DNA from: Clostridium tyrobutyricum DSM 2637 = ATCC 25755 = JCM 11008
GTDB taxonomy: Bacteria > Bacillota > Clostridia > Clostridiales > Clostridiaceae
Direction: 5' to 3'
DNA: 64,000 bases
Assembly (NCBI RefSeq): GCF_000359585.1
Contig: NZ_APMH01000001.1
Coordinates: 62,001 to 126,000 of the forward strand
A model generated the notes under the pieces. It made no database searches. It had not been told where the DNA came from and saw nothing but the letters and a program-made list of their open reading frames with translations. Positions within the stretch are counted from its first letter, which is position 1. Each line of letters begins with the position of its first letter. Of this stretch, positions 17,984 to 26,943 are shown one piece after another. A program made the translations under genes and the position numbers.

Positions 17984-18235
17984 TTATACTGAATTAACTG
18001 ATAGTTTTTTACTATATATTATTTCAGCTTTGTCATCACCTTTAACGGGTTTTATCAATTTACGTTTGAGCAGATTCTCAATTGCACCATAAAGCGTTCC
18101 TGCTGCTATTTTAACCTGATGATTACTGAGTTCCTCCACTTTTTGCATAATAAGATAACCATGGGCAGGTTGTAATAATGATAATAGAACTTAATATGTG
18201 TTCTCAGTCAAGGGTAAATTTTTATCTCTATTCAT
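17984..18235 (-). pseudogene. PadR-like regulator, inactivated
   Basis: Frame from ATG at 18235 reads MNRDKNLPLTENTY, then TAA (18191-18193), then VLLSLLQPAHGYLIMQKV and VKIAAGTLYGAIENLLKRK, the PadR winged-helix core. The stop falls where the family has Tyr. The C-terminal part is also cut short at 83 residues. One substitution would restore the first half, so the decay is fairly recent. Confidence 0.8.
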
Positions 18236-18286
18236 AATGTCCCCCAATTTTTTGCTGCAGATTATACAGTTTAGCTATATAGCAAT

Positions 18287-18330
18287 ATAAAAAATACCTT
18301 ATGATTTATAAATGTTATAAGACTATAAGG
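18287..18330 (-). terminator. Probable terminator of the PTS operon
   Basis: CCTTAT / ATAAGG outer stem with an inner TTATAA / TTATAA pairing, followed on the minus strand by TATTTTTTA; located 60 bp beyond the PTS regulator stop. Confidence 0.6.
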
Positions 18331-18390
18331 AAAATTTTTAATTGTGAAATATGAAGTAAAATGCAAAATAACTTTATTGCCTTTTATTTT

Positions 18391-20451
18391 TTAACTTAAT
18401 ATCAAATCTTTTAATTGCCTGTTATTATTACATTTATAAACAGAATCAAGCCACCCATCATCTTGAATTTTATTCATCAATTGTGACAATGCCGTAAGAT
18501 GACTCATAGAATCAACTGGGGCAAGTCCTACAATAAGATTGACTTTGGCTATTTTATTACTTTTAAGAGACGGTATATTTACTGCATGCTTTAATAATGT
18601 TAAACATATTCCAATAGAATTTACACCATCACCTGGCTTTGCATGTGCAAGCATAATTCCCTTTCCAAGTACCATATAAGGTCCATGAATTTTAGTTAAA
18701 TTTATGATTTCTTTAATATATCTATACTTTACAATATTTTGTCTTAAAAGAGGTTTATAGGTTATTTCAATAGCTTTATCCCATGTAAGCTTTTCCTCAC
18801 ATATTGTAATATGTGAATCAAGTATCAAATCTTTGAGTTCTATACTATTTTCTCCTATTGGCTTTTCTCCGCTTTTCAACTTGCCGAAATAATTATCCAA
18901 TGAATTTTTAAGACCGGTTACGTCTTCAATTCGTGCATAATTACTAATTATGTCAAGCAGACTTTCAGTATTAACTTGTGACCTCTGACCTGTATTTAAT
19001 CCTGCTTTATCAAGATACTGAGTAATACTATTCCATTCCAGTACATTTGGAATGGCTGAAACCTGAATTACAGGTATTTGTTTTCTCTCATGCAAGTCTA
19101 TAGTACTTATGACTAGTTTTACCCCTGAAAGTGAGCTGCTTTCATACTTCAAAACACTCATAGGGGAAGAAAACTTAATTGAAGGATATCTACTCTTAAG
19201 CTGCTGTTCTAAAGCTATTGATGTACCAATTCCACTAGAACATACTACAATTACGTCTGGTTTTTCGTCTGTCAAAGTCTTTTCATCAAGTTTTCTAAGT
19301 TCACTTCCAAAATAAAGCGCAATAAGTGCTATTTCATCGTCGCTTAGTAATCTAGATATAAATTCTTCAAAATATCTTACAGAATATCTTGTAAGACTAA
19401 ATAATCTATTATATTCAATCTCTATTTGTTTTAGATTTGGATGCTTATATGGAATATTGTACTTCACCCTGTTATATGTTGAAAGCAGATGAGTAGTTAG
19501 TGAAATTTCAAGATTTTTAGTTGGAATGGAAACTCCTGCTGCATGATTGAATCTGTCAACTATTGCCCTAGTAATAGGTATCAGTTTTCTGATTGTAATA
19601 TCTGCTTGATTTATCTTAGAAAATTGGCTTGAATTTATCATTTTAACTAAATATCTTGTCTCAGCTTCATTTATAATCCCTCTTTTATATAAAAACTCCT
19701 TGGTGCATTTCAATGCAGCACTATCATCCACAATATCATTTTCCAAAACATCCTTCAATAATTTTTGTTTATTTCTATTAATACGATTCAGGTACCATAG
19801 TATGAAGGTGCTTATAATCATAAGTGCATCATCTGTCAAATAGTTACCTGTTATTTTTTCTAGATTATGAAGATAACTATTTATCTGTGACAGTTTACTT
19901 GGATCATTTGATAGCTGACTGTAAACAAGAGAATTATGTTTGCTCAACTGTTCATATACCCAATTTCTCTGATCTATTTCAGAGCCCTCAATTTTCCTTC
20001 CAGATTTAGATTTAGTTAATTTCAGCCCGTACTTTTTTAATTCCCTGTCTATATTTTTCAAGTCACTTATTGCAGTATTTTTAGAAATATTTGATGTAGA
20101 TGTAATTGTACTCAGTGAAACTCTTTCACTATTTATAAGCTTCCATATAATAAACTGCTCTCTTTCCATCCGGCTAAATAAAGGTTTTAATAAGAAATTC
20201 GAAAAATACCTGTTCTTACTTAAATACTCAATATTTTCAGGAGTCAGATAATATCCTACACCTCCTATTCTCTGAATAGAATCAAGACCTTTCTTCTTAA
20301 ATTCCTCATTTACTTTTTTAAGGACATAGAAAACACTCCTGCGGGACAACTTAAGATGTTCCTGCAGTTCCTGAAGAGATAAATATCTATCAGCACTTAT
20401 AAGTAAATTCAGGAGTTCATCTCCATGTCTTGTATGACTAAAACGAATCAT
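18391..20451 (-). CDS. PRD-domain transcriptional activator with EIIB and EIIA domains (MtlR/LicR-like)
   Basis: 686 residues: N-terminal helix-turn-helix repeats (about 1-160, LSRRSVFYVLKKVNEE), two PTS regulation domains (about 180-390), an EIIB-like domain with VVCSSGIGTS (about 400-480), and an EIIA-like domain with GKGIMLAHAKPGDGV (about 535-680, putative phospho-His). ATG at 20451 follows AGGTG; a GTG at 20460 overlaps it. Encoded last in the ascorbate-type PTS operon, so it probably activates that operon according to PTS phosphorylation. Confidence 0.88.
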   Translation of the reverse strand: MIRFSHTRHGDELLNLLISADRYLSLQELQEHLKLSRRSVFYVLKKVNEEFKKKGLDSIQRIGGVGYYLTPENIEYLSKNRYFSNFLLKPLFSRMEREQFIIWKLINSERVSLSTITSTSNISKNTAISDLKNIDRELKKYGLKLTKSKSGRKIEGSEIDQRNWVYEQLSKHNSLVYSQLSNDPSKLSQINSYLHNLEKITGNYLTDDALMIISTFILWYLNRINRNKQKLLKDVLENDIVDDSAALKCTKEFLYKRGIINEAETRYLVKMINSSQFSKINQADITIRKLIPITRAIVDRFNHAAGVSIPTKNLEISLTTHLLSTYNRVKYNIPYKHPNLKQIEIEYNRLFSLTRYSVRYFEEFISRLLSDDEIALIALYFGSELRKLDEKTLTDEKPDVIVVCSSGIGTSIALEQQLKSRYPSIKFSSPMSVLKYESSSLSGVKLVISTIDLHERKQIPVIQVSAIPNVLEWNSITQYLDKAGLNTGQRSQVNTESLLDIISNYARIEDVTGLKNSLDNYFGKLKSGEKPIGENSIELKDLILDSHITICEEKLTWDKAIEITYKPLLRQNIVKYRYIKEIINLTKIHGPYMVLGKGIMLAHAKPGDGVNSIGICLTLLKHAVNIPSLKSNKIAKVNLIVGLAPVDSMSHLTALSQLMNKIQDDGWLDSVYKCNNNRQLKDLILS

Positions 20452-20481
20452 AAAATACACCTCTTTTCAAGCTGCATCAAA

Positions 20482-20507
20482 GCCTCCGTATATAAATTCA
20501 CGGAGGC
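20482..20507 (-). terminator. Intercistronic hairpin between EIIC and regulator
   Basis: Perfect 8-bp GC-rich stem GCCTCCGT / ACGGAGGC, 10-nt loop, short U stretch. Probably reduces read-through into the regulator gene or protects the upstream mRNA. Confidence 0.55.
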
Positions 20508-20517
20508 AAGTAAATTT

Positions 20518-21885
20518 CTAATCTTCTGTAATCTGTTTTTTGCTCCTGGAATTTAGTATAAAACTTAAGAATACAACTATAACTGTAAATCCAATAATAG
20601 CAAAAATAAGTGCTGATTGTCCATAGGTTCCAACTTTTCCTAGTATTATTCCTGGTATCAGATAATCCGTATCTGCAAATGTAGATGCTGCAAGTTTCAA
20701 GCCTCCAAGAACCGGAAGTATAAAAAGTGGCAGCCAGCTTATTATCAATCCATTAACCACTGATCCCAATATAGCTCCACGTCTTCCTCCAGTTGAATTT
20801 CCATAAACACTAGCTGCTGCACCGCAGAAAAAATGTCCAACCACTCCTGGAATAATAACTGTTGTCTTTATGGCAATCATTGCAAACATACTTAGAGTTC
20901 CTACAATAAAGCTTACAAAGAAACCAATTAAAACCGCATTTGGTGCATAAGGAAATACAATTGGTACATCCAATGCAGGTTTTGAATCTGGAACAAGTTT
21001 TTGGGCAATACCTTGAAAAGCAGGTACAATTTCTCCTAAAATCATACGTACACCTTGAAGAACTACAATAAATCCAGCAGCAAAAGTTCCAGCCTGAACA
21101 AGAGCGTATACTATGAAATTGTTTCCCGAACTAAGTTTACTTTCAACAAAACTTGGTCCGGCAATAATTGCAAGTGCAATATAAACAACTGACATAAGCA
21201 AAGTAATTGAGACTGTGGAATCTCTTAAAAAGCTCAAACTTTTGGGAATATTCAACTCCTCAGTATTATGTTTAATGTTTCCAAAAAGCTTGCCAATCAA
21301 CCCTGAAACTGCATATCCTATATTTCCGGTGTGACCCATTGCAACAGAATCACTGCCTGTAATTTTACGCATAAAAGGCTGGCATAATGCAGGTGTAATA
21401 GTCAATAGAGTTCCTTCAAATAATCCTCCAAGCAAAATAGTCTCAATGCCAGTTCCCATATTTGCACTTACAAGGATAACTGCAGTTAAGCAGGAAACAT
21501 ACAACATTGCTTGACCAGTTAGAAAAATATATTTAAATCTTGTAAATCGAGCTAATATAATATTAACAATCATTCCAATTAACATAATAAGTGCTGTTGT
21601 GGTTCCATATTTTATAAGAGCAATTGCAACCACTGCTTCATTGCTAGGAACAACTCCTTGTACATGAAGTGCAAATTTGAACATTGTAGCAAAAGGAGCC
21701 AAAGAATTACTTAAAATACCCGCACCTCCAATTAAAACTAAAAAACCAGCAAAAGTCTTAATTGTACCTTGGACGATTTCCGTTGTCTTCTTCTTCTGAA
21801 GTATAAGGCCTATCATTGCAATCAAGGCAACCAAAATAGCTGGTTGCGTTGCAATAGATACAAATAAGTTTAATAAAGATTTCAT
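20518..21885 (-). CDS. PTS EIIC, ascorbate family (UlaA/SgaT-like)
   Basis: 455 residues, 10-11 membrane helices, with family segments GTIKTFAGFLVLIGGAGIL, QGVRMILGEIVPAFQGI and YAPNAVLIGF. ATG at 21885 is behind GAGGTGGG. Gene order EIIA-EIIB-EIIC-regulator matches an ula-type PTS. The ascorbate-6-phosphate catabolic genes (ulaD/E/F/G) are absent here, so the sugar acid could be something other than ascorbate. Confidence 0.88.
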   Translation of the reverse strand: MKSLLNLFVSIATQPAILVALIAMIGLILQKKKTTEIVQGTIKTFAGFLVLIGGAGILSNSLAPFATMFKFALHVQGVVPSNEAVVAIALIKYGTTTALIMLIGMIVNIILARFTRFKYIFLTGQAMLYVSCLTAVILVSANMGTGIETILLGGLFEGTLLTITPALCQPFMRKITGSDSVAMGHTGNIGYAVSGLIGKLFGNIKHNTEELNIPKSLSFLRDSTVSITLLMSVVYIALAIIAGPSFVESKLSSGNNFIVYALVQAGTFAAGFIVVLQGVRMILGEIVPAFQGIAQKLVPDSKPALDVPIVFPYAPNAVLIGFFVSFIVGTLSMFAMIAIKTTVIIPGVVGHFFCGAAASVYGNSTGGRRGAILGSVVNGLIISWLPLFILPVLGGLKLAASTFADTDYLIPGIILGKVGTYGQSALIFAIIGFTVIVVFLSFILNSRSKKQITED

Positions 21886-21914
21886 TTTTAAACCCACCTC
21901 TCAATAGATTTTAT

Positions 21915-22214
21915 TTAGGAATGGCTTATATTTTCCTTATCAAGAATTTTATTAACGTGTTGTTTGATTTCCTCCTTATCTATCAGGCTTTTTAAAGGCA
22001 CAAGCTTGACCTCAGGAATACCTCTTAAAGCTTCCGTAAGTGTTGATTCAACGAAAAAGTAATCTGCTGAATCCGATGTGACACTTCCTACATCACTGTG
22101 TTCAAGCTGTATTGTATCAGAATTTACTCCTTCATCTTTAAGTACCTGTTGAATATTCATCTGAACCATGAAACTACTTCCAAGTCCACTCTGACATACT
22201 GCAATAATTTTCAT
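21915..22214 (-). CDS. PTS EIIB, ascorbate family (UlaB/SgaB-like)
   Basis: 99 residues; phospho-cysteine Cys7 in the P-loop CQSGLGSS, and QLEHSDVGS typical of lactate/ascorbate-type IIB. Accepts phosphate from EIIA and passes it to the EIIC-bound substrate. Thirty bases upstream of the EIIC gene. Confidence 0.88.
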   Translation of the reverse strand: MKIIAVCQSGLGSSFMVQMNIQQVLKDEGVNSDTIQLEHSDVGSVTSDSADYFFVESTLTEALRGIPEVKLVPLKSLIDKEEIKQHVNKILDKENISHS

Positions 22215-22296
22215 AATTTATCTCTCCTTTTAATATCAATCTTACAAGGTACTCAATTGCCCCTTGTTATGGCTGTTTATAAAATATTTATAATAA

Positions 22297-22740
22297 TCAA
22301 TATAATTTGATAATATCTGCTAGTTTTTCAACGCTTTTTACAGACATCATATTTTTAATTACTTGTTTATTTCCAAGTAATTCTGCAAGCTGCTGAATTA
22401 CTTTTAAATGACTATTGTTGTCTACAGCCGATAATACAAACCATAATTTTACTTTGTGTTCATCATTCACTAAGTTGACAGCTGGATCTGTTTTTAAAAG
22501 AGAAATTGCAATTTTGTTTACACCATTTTCAGGGCGGGAATGTGCCATTGCAATTCCCTCTCCTATATTTATATAGGGTCCATTTTTTCTTACCGAATCA
22601 ATCATGGCATCCACATACTTGTTTTCAATGCTCTTATTTTTCAAAAGTGGAATAGCAGCTTTGTAAATAGCCTCTTCCCAGTTCATATCGGCCTCATCAT
22701 CAATTTGAATGGTGTCCTTGTTCAATAAGTCACTTAACAT
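22297..22740 (-). CDS. PTS EIIA, mannitol/fructose-fold (UlaC-like)
   Basis: 147 residues; active His67 in GIAMAHSRPENG. ATG at 22740 behind AGGTG. First gene of the PTS unit, preceded by a cre-like site and an AT-rich palindrome. Confidence 0.87.
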   Translation of the reverse strand: MLSDLLNKDTIQIDDEADMNWEEAIYKAAIPLLKNKSIENKYVDAMIDSVRKNGPYINIGEGIAMAHSRPENGVNKIAISLLKTDPAVNLVNDEHKVKLWFVLSAVDNNSHLKVIQQLAELLGNKQVIKNMMSVKSVEKLADIIKLY

Positions 22741-22813
22741 ATCGTTTTCACCTCACTTGTGTAATATAGTAACTTAATCATAAACATTTAATTTTTTTGT
22801 TTTAGTTGTGATA

Positions 22814-22828
22814 ACTTAATTATTAAGT
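22814..22828. promoter_or_regulatory. 15-bp palindrome in PTS promoter region
   Basis: ACTTAAT-T-ATTAAGT is a perfect inverted repeat; half-sites AACTTAAT recur nearby at about 22771 and 22922. Could be the site of the PRD activator, but no consensus is known to me for this protein. Confidence 0.4.
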
Positions 22829-22848
22829 ATATATTTATTTTAAATTTT

Positions 22849-22866
22849 TAGTAAAGCGTTTACAAG
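22849..22866. promoter_or_regulatory. cre (CcpA) site
   Basis: GTAAAGCGTTTACA (22851-22864) matches the catabolite-responsive element with the central CG and one perfect half; two mismatches lie in the other half. It is about 110 bp upstream of the EIIA start, so glucose repression of the PTS operon is likely. Confidence 0.65.
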
Positions 22867-22967
22867 TGCAGATATGACACTTTTTTTGGTGCAAAACATG
22901 GTCCTTTTTATAAAAGTTATTAACTTAAAAATAAATAAACGCCTTCCACTATATAAGATCTGCCAAC

Positions 22968-23035
22968 ATAAAACACCCTAGATTTATACAAATAAATCAT
23001 ATATAATTATCAATAAATCCAGTGAGGTGTTTTAT
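22968..23035 (+). promoter_or_regulatory. 5'-UTR hairpin hiding the alkyltransferase ribosome site
   Basis: ATAAAACACC (22968-22977) pairs with GGTGTTTTAT (23026-23035), and inside it GATTTAT (22981-22987) pairs with ATAAATC (23013-23019). The right arm contains the GAGGTG ribosome site of the next gene, so the fold would block translation unless opened. Confidence 0.55.
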
Positions 23036-23350
23036 ATGTCCAAAGATTTTTTCAAAAGAGTCTATAACATAGTTTCAAAAATTCCAAAAGGCAAAATAGC
23101 CACCTATGGTCAAATAGCTTTCATGCTTGGTGAGCCGAGAAGTGCCAGAGTAGTCGGATGGGCACTTAGAAAAGTTCCTGATAATATGAATATTCCATGT
23201 CACAGAGTTGTAAACAAGTCAGGGGAACTGTCACCCGACTATGTGTTTGGAAGTTCTGATATTCAAAGATATCTTTTGAAATCAGAAGGAATTGTATTTA
23301 AAAAAGACGGCAGAATAAATATTGAAAAGTATTTATGGGATGGAAAGTGA
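23036..23350 (+). CDS. MGMT-family alkyltransferase (Ogt/Atl-type, single domain)
   Basis: 104 residues comprising only the DNA-binding/active-site domain of O6-alkylguanine-DNA alkyltransferases: KIPKGKIATYGQIA, RSARVVGWAL (helix-turn-helix with the Arg finger) and PCHRVVN with nucleophile Cys55. Because the Cys is kept, alkyl transfer is possible, unlike true ATL proteins that carry Trp or Ala there. ATG at 23036 follows GAGGTG. Divergent from the PTS operon. Confidence 0.87.
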   Translation: MSKDFFKRVYNIVSKIPKGKIATYGQIAFMLGEPRSARVVGWALRKVPDNMNIPCHRVVNKSGELSPDYVFGSSDIQRYLLKSEGIVFKKDGRINIEKYLWDGK

Positions 23351-23401
23351 ACATTTTCAATTTATCTTCCATACGATTGCCTTTTTCCTTACCTGAATGG
23401 A

Positions 23402-23632
23402 TTAATTATGTATATTTCCATTAAAAAATGCAATATCATTTTTGCCATGTTCTTTAACTCTATATAAAGCCGTATCCGCAGCTTTTAAAATTTCTACCGC
23501 ATTTTCGGCATCTTGTGGGTACAGAGAAATTCCAAGACTTGCACTTGTCTTGAATGTATACTGATCAATTTTAAAGCAATTATGAAAGCTTTCTTTGAAT
23601 TTTCTGACATATTCTATTAAATATTCACAATT
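23402..23632 (-). pseudogene. GGDEF diguanylate cyclase, C-terminal fragment
   Basis: About 75 residues remain: YLIEYVRKFKESFH, TSASLGISLYPQDAENA, ILKAADTALYRVKEHGKN, the last third of a GGDEF domain. The GGDEF signature itself and all sensory parts are missing. Its 5' edge abuts the broken TetR gene. Confidence 0.8.
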
Positions 23633-24028
23633 TCTCTTTTTTATTATCTTTACCTATATCAAGAATCAATTCACTCATAAGATTATAAGGAACTTCCTGC
23701 TGACTTTCATAAAGTTTATTTTCTTTAATTTTTTTCGAAAGAATATGAGAAATCTCAATAAAATATTCCTTGGGATTTATTCTGTATTTTTCTACCCAGC
23801 TACTTATCTTTAAACGGATCCTATTCTTTTCATCATCAATAATTTCTCGATAAAGTGCCTCTTTATTTGAAAAAAAGTATAAAATCCTCCAAGTGAAATT
23901 CCTACTTTCTTTGTTAATTTTTGAATGCGAAAATTCTTAAAACCTTCTTTCTCGAACATTTCCTTTCCATATTGTTTAATTTTTATTCTTATATTTTCTT
24001 TTTCTTCATCAGTGTATGCTCTTCCCAT
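23625..24028 (-). pseudogene. TetR-family regulator, frameshifted and truncated
   Basis: The N-terminal helix-turn-helix reads from ATG at 24028 to GISLGGFYTFF, then the frame is lost in a run of seven T; one more T gives SNKEALYREIIDDEKNRI and on to SSWVEKYRINPKEYFIE. The restored frame stops at 23625, well short of a normal ligand-binding domain, exactly where a GGDEF remnant begins. Homopolymer loss may be real or a sequencing error, but the truncation is independent evidence of decay. Confidence 0.75.
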
Positions 24029-24130
24029 AAAAATACTCCTAATCTTATAATTATAGGATCTATTATACAGTAAATTTAAAATAAATACAGTTTAAAGCAT
24101 ATTAAAGAAGGACATGCCCATATATGAGAT

Positions 24131-25522
24131 CTATTCTTCTTTATATATTTTTAAAGGCATCCTTAACAATACTTCTGCTCCTCCAAGCTCTTTAGAATTA
24201 GATAAATCAATTTCACCTCTGTGCAATTTTATAAATTTTTCTGTAATATACAAACCTATCCCATAATGATTTTTAGAAGTTCTACTCTTGTCTCCTCTAT
24301 AGAATTGTTGTAATGCTAACTTCAATTCTTCCTTCGAAAATCCCATACCACTATCAGCAATCAAGAACTCCATGATTGTTTTATTTCTATAAGCTTTAAA
24401 AAGTACCTTTCCATTTTTAGGACAATATTCTACTGCATTTGAAATAACATTTATAATAGACCTGTGCAACATTTCTTGATCTGCATAAAAAAATTCAGGT
24501 ATGCTCTTTATTTCAACTATAAATTGAATATTTTTTTCAATCGCAAGAGCTTTTCCGCTTTCTATAATGTTTTTGAAAAATACTTTACTCTTTACTCTGT
24601 TTAATTTCAATCTAATACTATTTTCTGACTTTGTAATATCTATAAGTAGTTTTAAATAGTGTTCAATTTCATTTGCACTTTTCAAAACATTTTCATTGTA
24701 TTTTAAATAGTTTTTATCCTGACAGGTTTCACTGAGAAGTTCCGAATTTCCCTTTATAATTGTCAAAGGTGTTTTTATATCATGTGCCAAGGCTGAAATC
24801 TGAATTTTCCTTGACTTTTCCATATTCCACTGCTTTTCCAGAGAATCCTTAAGTGCAATCTTCATATCGTTTAAAGAATTAATAACTTCATCAATTTCAT
24901 AAATAGAAGACTGCTTTGAATCAAAATTAAGATCCTGTTTTTTTATCTTGTCAGCTATATGAATTAGAATGTTCATCTCTCCAGAAAACTTTTTTCCAAA
25001 TTTGGCCGATAATAAAATCACTTCTATTACAAAGGCTGAAAAGAACAAAATATAGCTTAGCCATTCAGGATTTATCAAATACTTTCTCAGAAATGGATTC
25101 TTAAACTGTGCAACTATAGGATATTCAATAATACAAACTTCTTTATTTCTGTAAAACACCTTGTAATATCTTCTATAATATCCTATGCCATCGCTATATT
25201 CACTATTTTTAACTACATTCCATGCTCTTTGGGATTTTTTATAGGTAAAATTTCCATAGAGCATTTTACCATACTTGTCATACACACCATAATTGCAGCC
25301 ATCAGGTATCATATTTTCTGTTACTCTATGCGACTTTAAAATTACATCTCTATTCTTCTCAATTTTCTTTTCAGAATAATTGGCTGCCAATACAATATTG
25401 TGTTGAAGCATTATAGAAAATCCAAAGATAAATACATATAAAAGTAGTACTGTAGTTAAAATTAAATATACAATATATCTAATAAATATATACTTGAGAT
25501 TTCTTCTCTTCTTCAAGCCCAT
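24131..25522 (-). CDS. Sensor histidine kinase of the second lantibiotic-type locus
   Basis: 463 residues: membrane helices at about 13-40 and 152-173 around an extracellular domain, a HAMP-like linker, HisKA with His247 in LAHDIKTPLT, and a HATPase with SNAVEYCPKNG, DSGMGFSKEEL and HYGIGLYI. Overlaps the response-regulator gene by 10 bp. Last gene of an ABC-RR-HK unit. Confidence 0.88.
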   Translation of the reverse strand: MGLKKRRNLKYIFIRYIVYLILTTVLLLYVFIFGFSIMLQHNIVLAANYSEKKIEKNRDVILKSHRVTENMIPDGCNYGVYDKYGKMLYGNFTYKKSQRAWNVVKNSEYSDGIGYYRRYYKVFYRNKEVCIIEYPIVAQFKNPFLRKYLINPEWLSYILFFSAFVIEVILLSAKFGKKFSGEMNILIHIADKIKKQDLNFDSKQSSIYEIDEVINSLNDMKIALKDSLEKQWNMEKSRKIQISALAHDIKTPLTIIKGNSELLSETCQDKNYLKYNENVLKSANEIEHYLKLLIDITKSENSIRLKLNRVKSKVFFKNIIESGKALAIEKNIQFIVEIKSIPEFFYADQEMLHRSIINVISNAVEYCPKNGKVLFKAYRNKTIMEFLIADSGMGFSKEELKLALQQFYRGDKSRTSKNHYGIGLYITEKFIKLHRGEIDLSNSKELGGAEVLLRMPLKIYKEE

Positions 25523-26172
25523 TTATACCCAATCCCCCAAACTGTTTCTATTGGATGACAGTTTACTTTATCAAATTTTGATCTTATATTTTTTATATGT
25601 TCTACAATACATGAGCTGTCACTTGATCCTTCAAATCCAAATACAGATTCATATATCTTTTCTCTTGAAAATACCTGACCATGATTAACAGCAAGAAATT
25701 CACTTATTTCATACTCGCTTTTTGTCAAAGGTATAAGTTTATCTCCTATATATACTTCTTTTGCAGATAACTTGAATTTAACTCCAGATAATATAAAGCC
25801 ATTATGTTTTTCCCTACATTCTCTGCGAAGATGTGCTGCCACCCTGGAACGCAATTCTCCGATTCCAAAGGGCTTTGTAATATAATCATCGCCTCCCACT
25901 TGAAGCCCTGCAATAATATCTTCTTCCATGATTTTTGCTGTTAAAAATACAATAGGACAATCTACTAGATTGCGGATACTTCTACAAAGAGTAAATCCAT
26001 CCATTCCAGGCATCATAACATCCAATAAAATTAAATCATAATCCAGACATTTTTCTATAGGGAAAGTAGAAAAATCACTGACAATAGTAACTCTATGTCC
26101 TTCTCTTGAAAGTGACTCTTTTATAATATCCAAAATATCTTCTTCGTCATCAATTGCAAGTATATTAGCCAT
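25513..26172 (-). CDS. OmpR-family response regulator (second locus)
   Basis: 219 residues: receiver with DDEED at 8-12, phosphoacceptor Asp51 in LILLDVMMPGMDG and Lys in YITKPF; winged helix about 125-217. Twenty bases downstream of the exporter permease, so the regulator is co-transcribed with the resistance genes it probably controls, unlike the divergent first locus. Confidence 0.9.
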   Translation of the reverse strand: MANILAIDDEEDILDIIKESLSREGHRVTIVSDFSTFPIEKCLDYDLILLDVMMPGMDGFTLCRSIRNLVDCPIVFLTAKIMEEDIIAGLQVGGDDYITKPFGIGELRSRVAAHLRRECREKHNGFILSGVKFKLSAKEVYIGDKLIPLTKSEYEISEFLAVNHGQVFSREKIYESVFGFEGSSDSSCIVEHIKNIRSKFDKVNCHPIETVWGIGYKWA

Positions 26173-26193
26173 AATATCACTTCTTTCCCAAAC

Positions 26194-26943
26194 TTAATCT
26201 TCACTTCTTCCTTCAAATCTATAAAACCAAAATTCACTTATTGCAATTATAGCAAGTGTCATTAAAATACATGAAAATATCCCTGTTTTAAATTTATCCA
26301 TAGAAATATCTGTATTATAACTATTAACAAGAACATAGTAGTCAGAAAATCTTACGGAAAAGCTGCAGGGAATGAACTGCCAAATTCTGTCACCAAGTCC
26401 TGTAAGCATAAGAGCTGAAATAAGGCTTTCTGCAATTCCCAGTCCTATAGATGCTCCTGAGCCAAACCTAAAGCTGCAAATCATATGCAAAAAATATAAA
26501 AATACACTGCTGAAAAACAATATTAAAATAATCTTTCCATAAAATATACCGGAAAACAAATTGTCCTGAATAATAAAATGCATTCCAAATGCAAAAATAC
26601 CTACTGACAAAACAAGGGAAAAAAGAGCCAGTAAAAGCAACATGCATATTTTACTAAAGAAGCTTCTCAATTTATATCTTGTCATCAAAAGCGGCTGAAA
26701 ATTCCCAGCCATTGCTTCCTGATCTACAGACATACCTGTTACTATTCCAATTATAAGAGGAAATCCTATGGATGTAATCTCCAAATACCCTGATACTTTG
26801 GAACTGCTGCTTACATACGAAAAACGGTAATAGAAAATGAACATCACCGCTATTAAAACTGAAAGTACACTATGAATCCATATCATGGGAGTTCGGCGAA
26901 CTTTTTGAAATTCACTCATTATAAGATTAAAAAATACTCTCAT
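26194..26943 (-). CDS. ABC-2 type permease (LanG-like, second locus)
   Basis: 249 residues with about six membrane helices and the lead-in MSEFQKVRRTPMIWIH. It directly abuts the preceding permease gene (no spacing). Membrane subunit of a LanFEG-type peptide-antibiotic exporter. Confidence 0.85.
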   Translation of the reverse strand: MRVFFNLIMSEFQKVRRTPMIWIHSVLSVLIAVMFIFYYRFSYVSSSSKVSGYLEITSIGFPLIIGIVTGMSVDQEAMAGNFQPLLMTRYKLRSFFSKICMLLLLALFSLVLSVGIFAFGMHFIIQDNLFSGIFYGKIILILFFSSVFLYFLHMICSFRFGSGASIGLGIAESLISALMLTGLGDRIWQFIPCSFSVRFSDYYVLVNSYNTDISMDKFKTGIFSCILMTLAIIAISEFWFYRFEGRSED

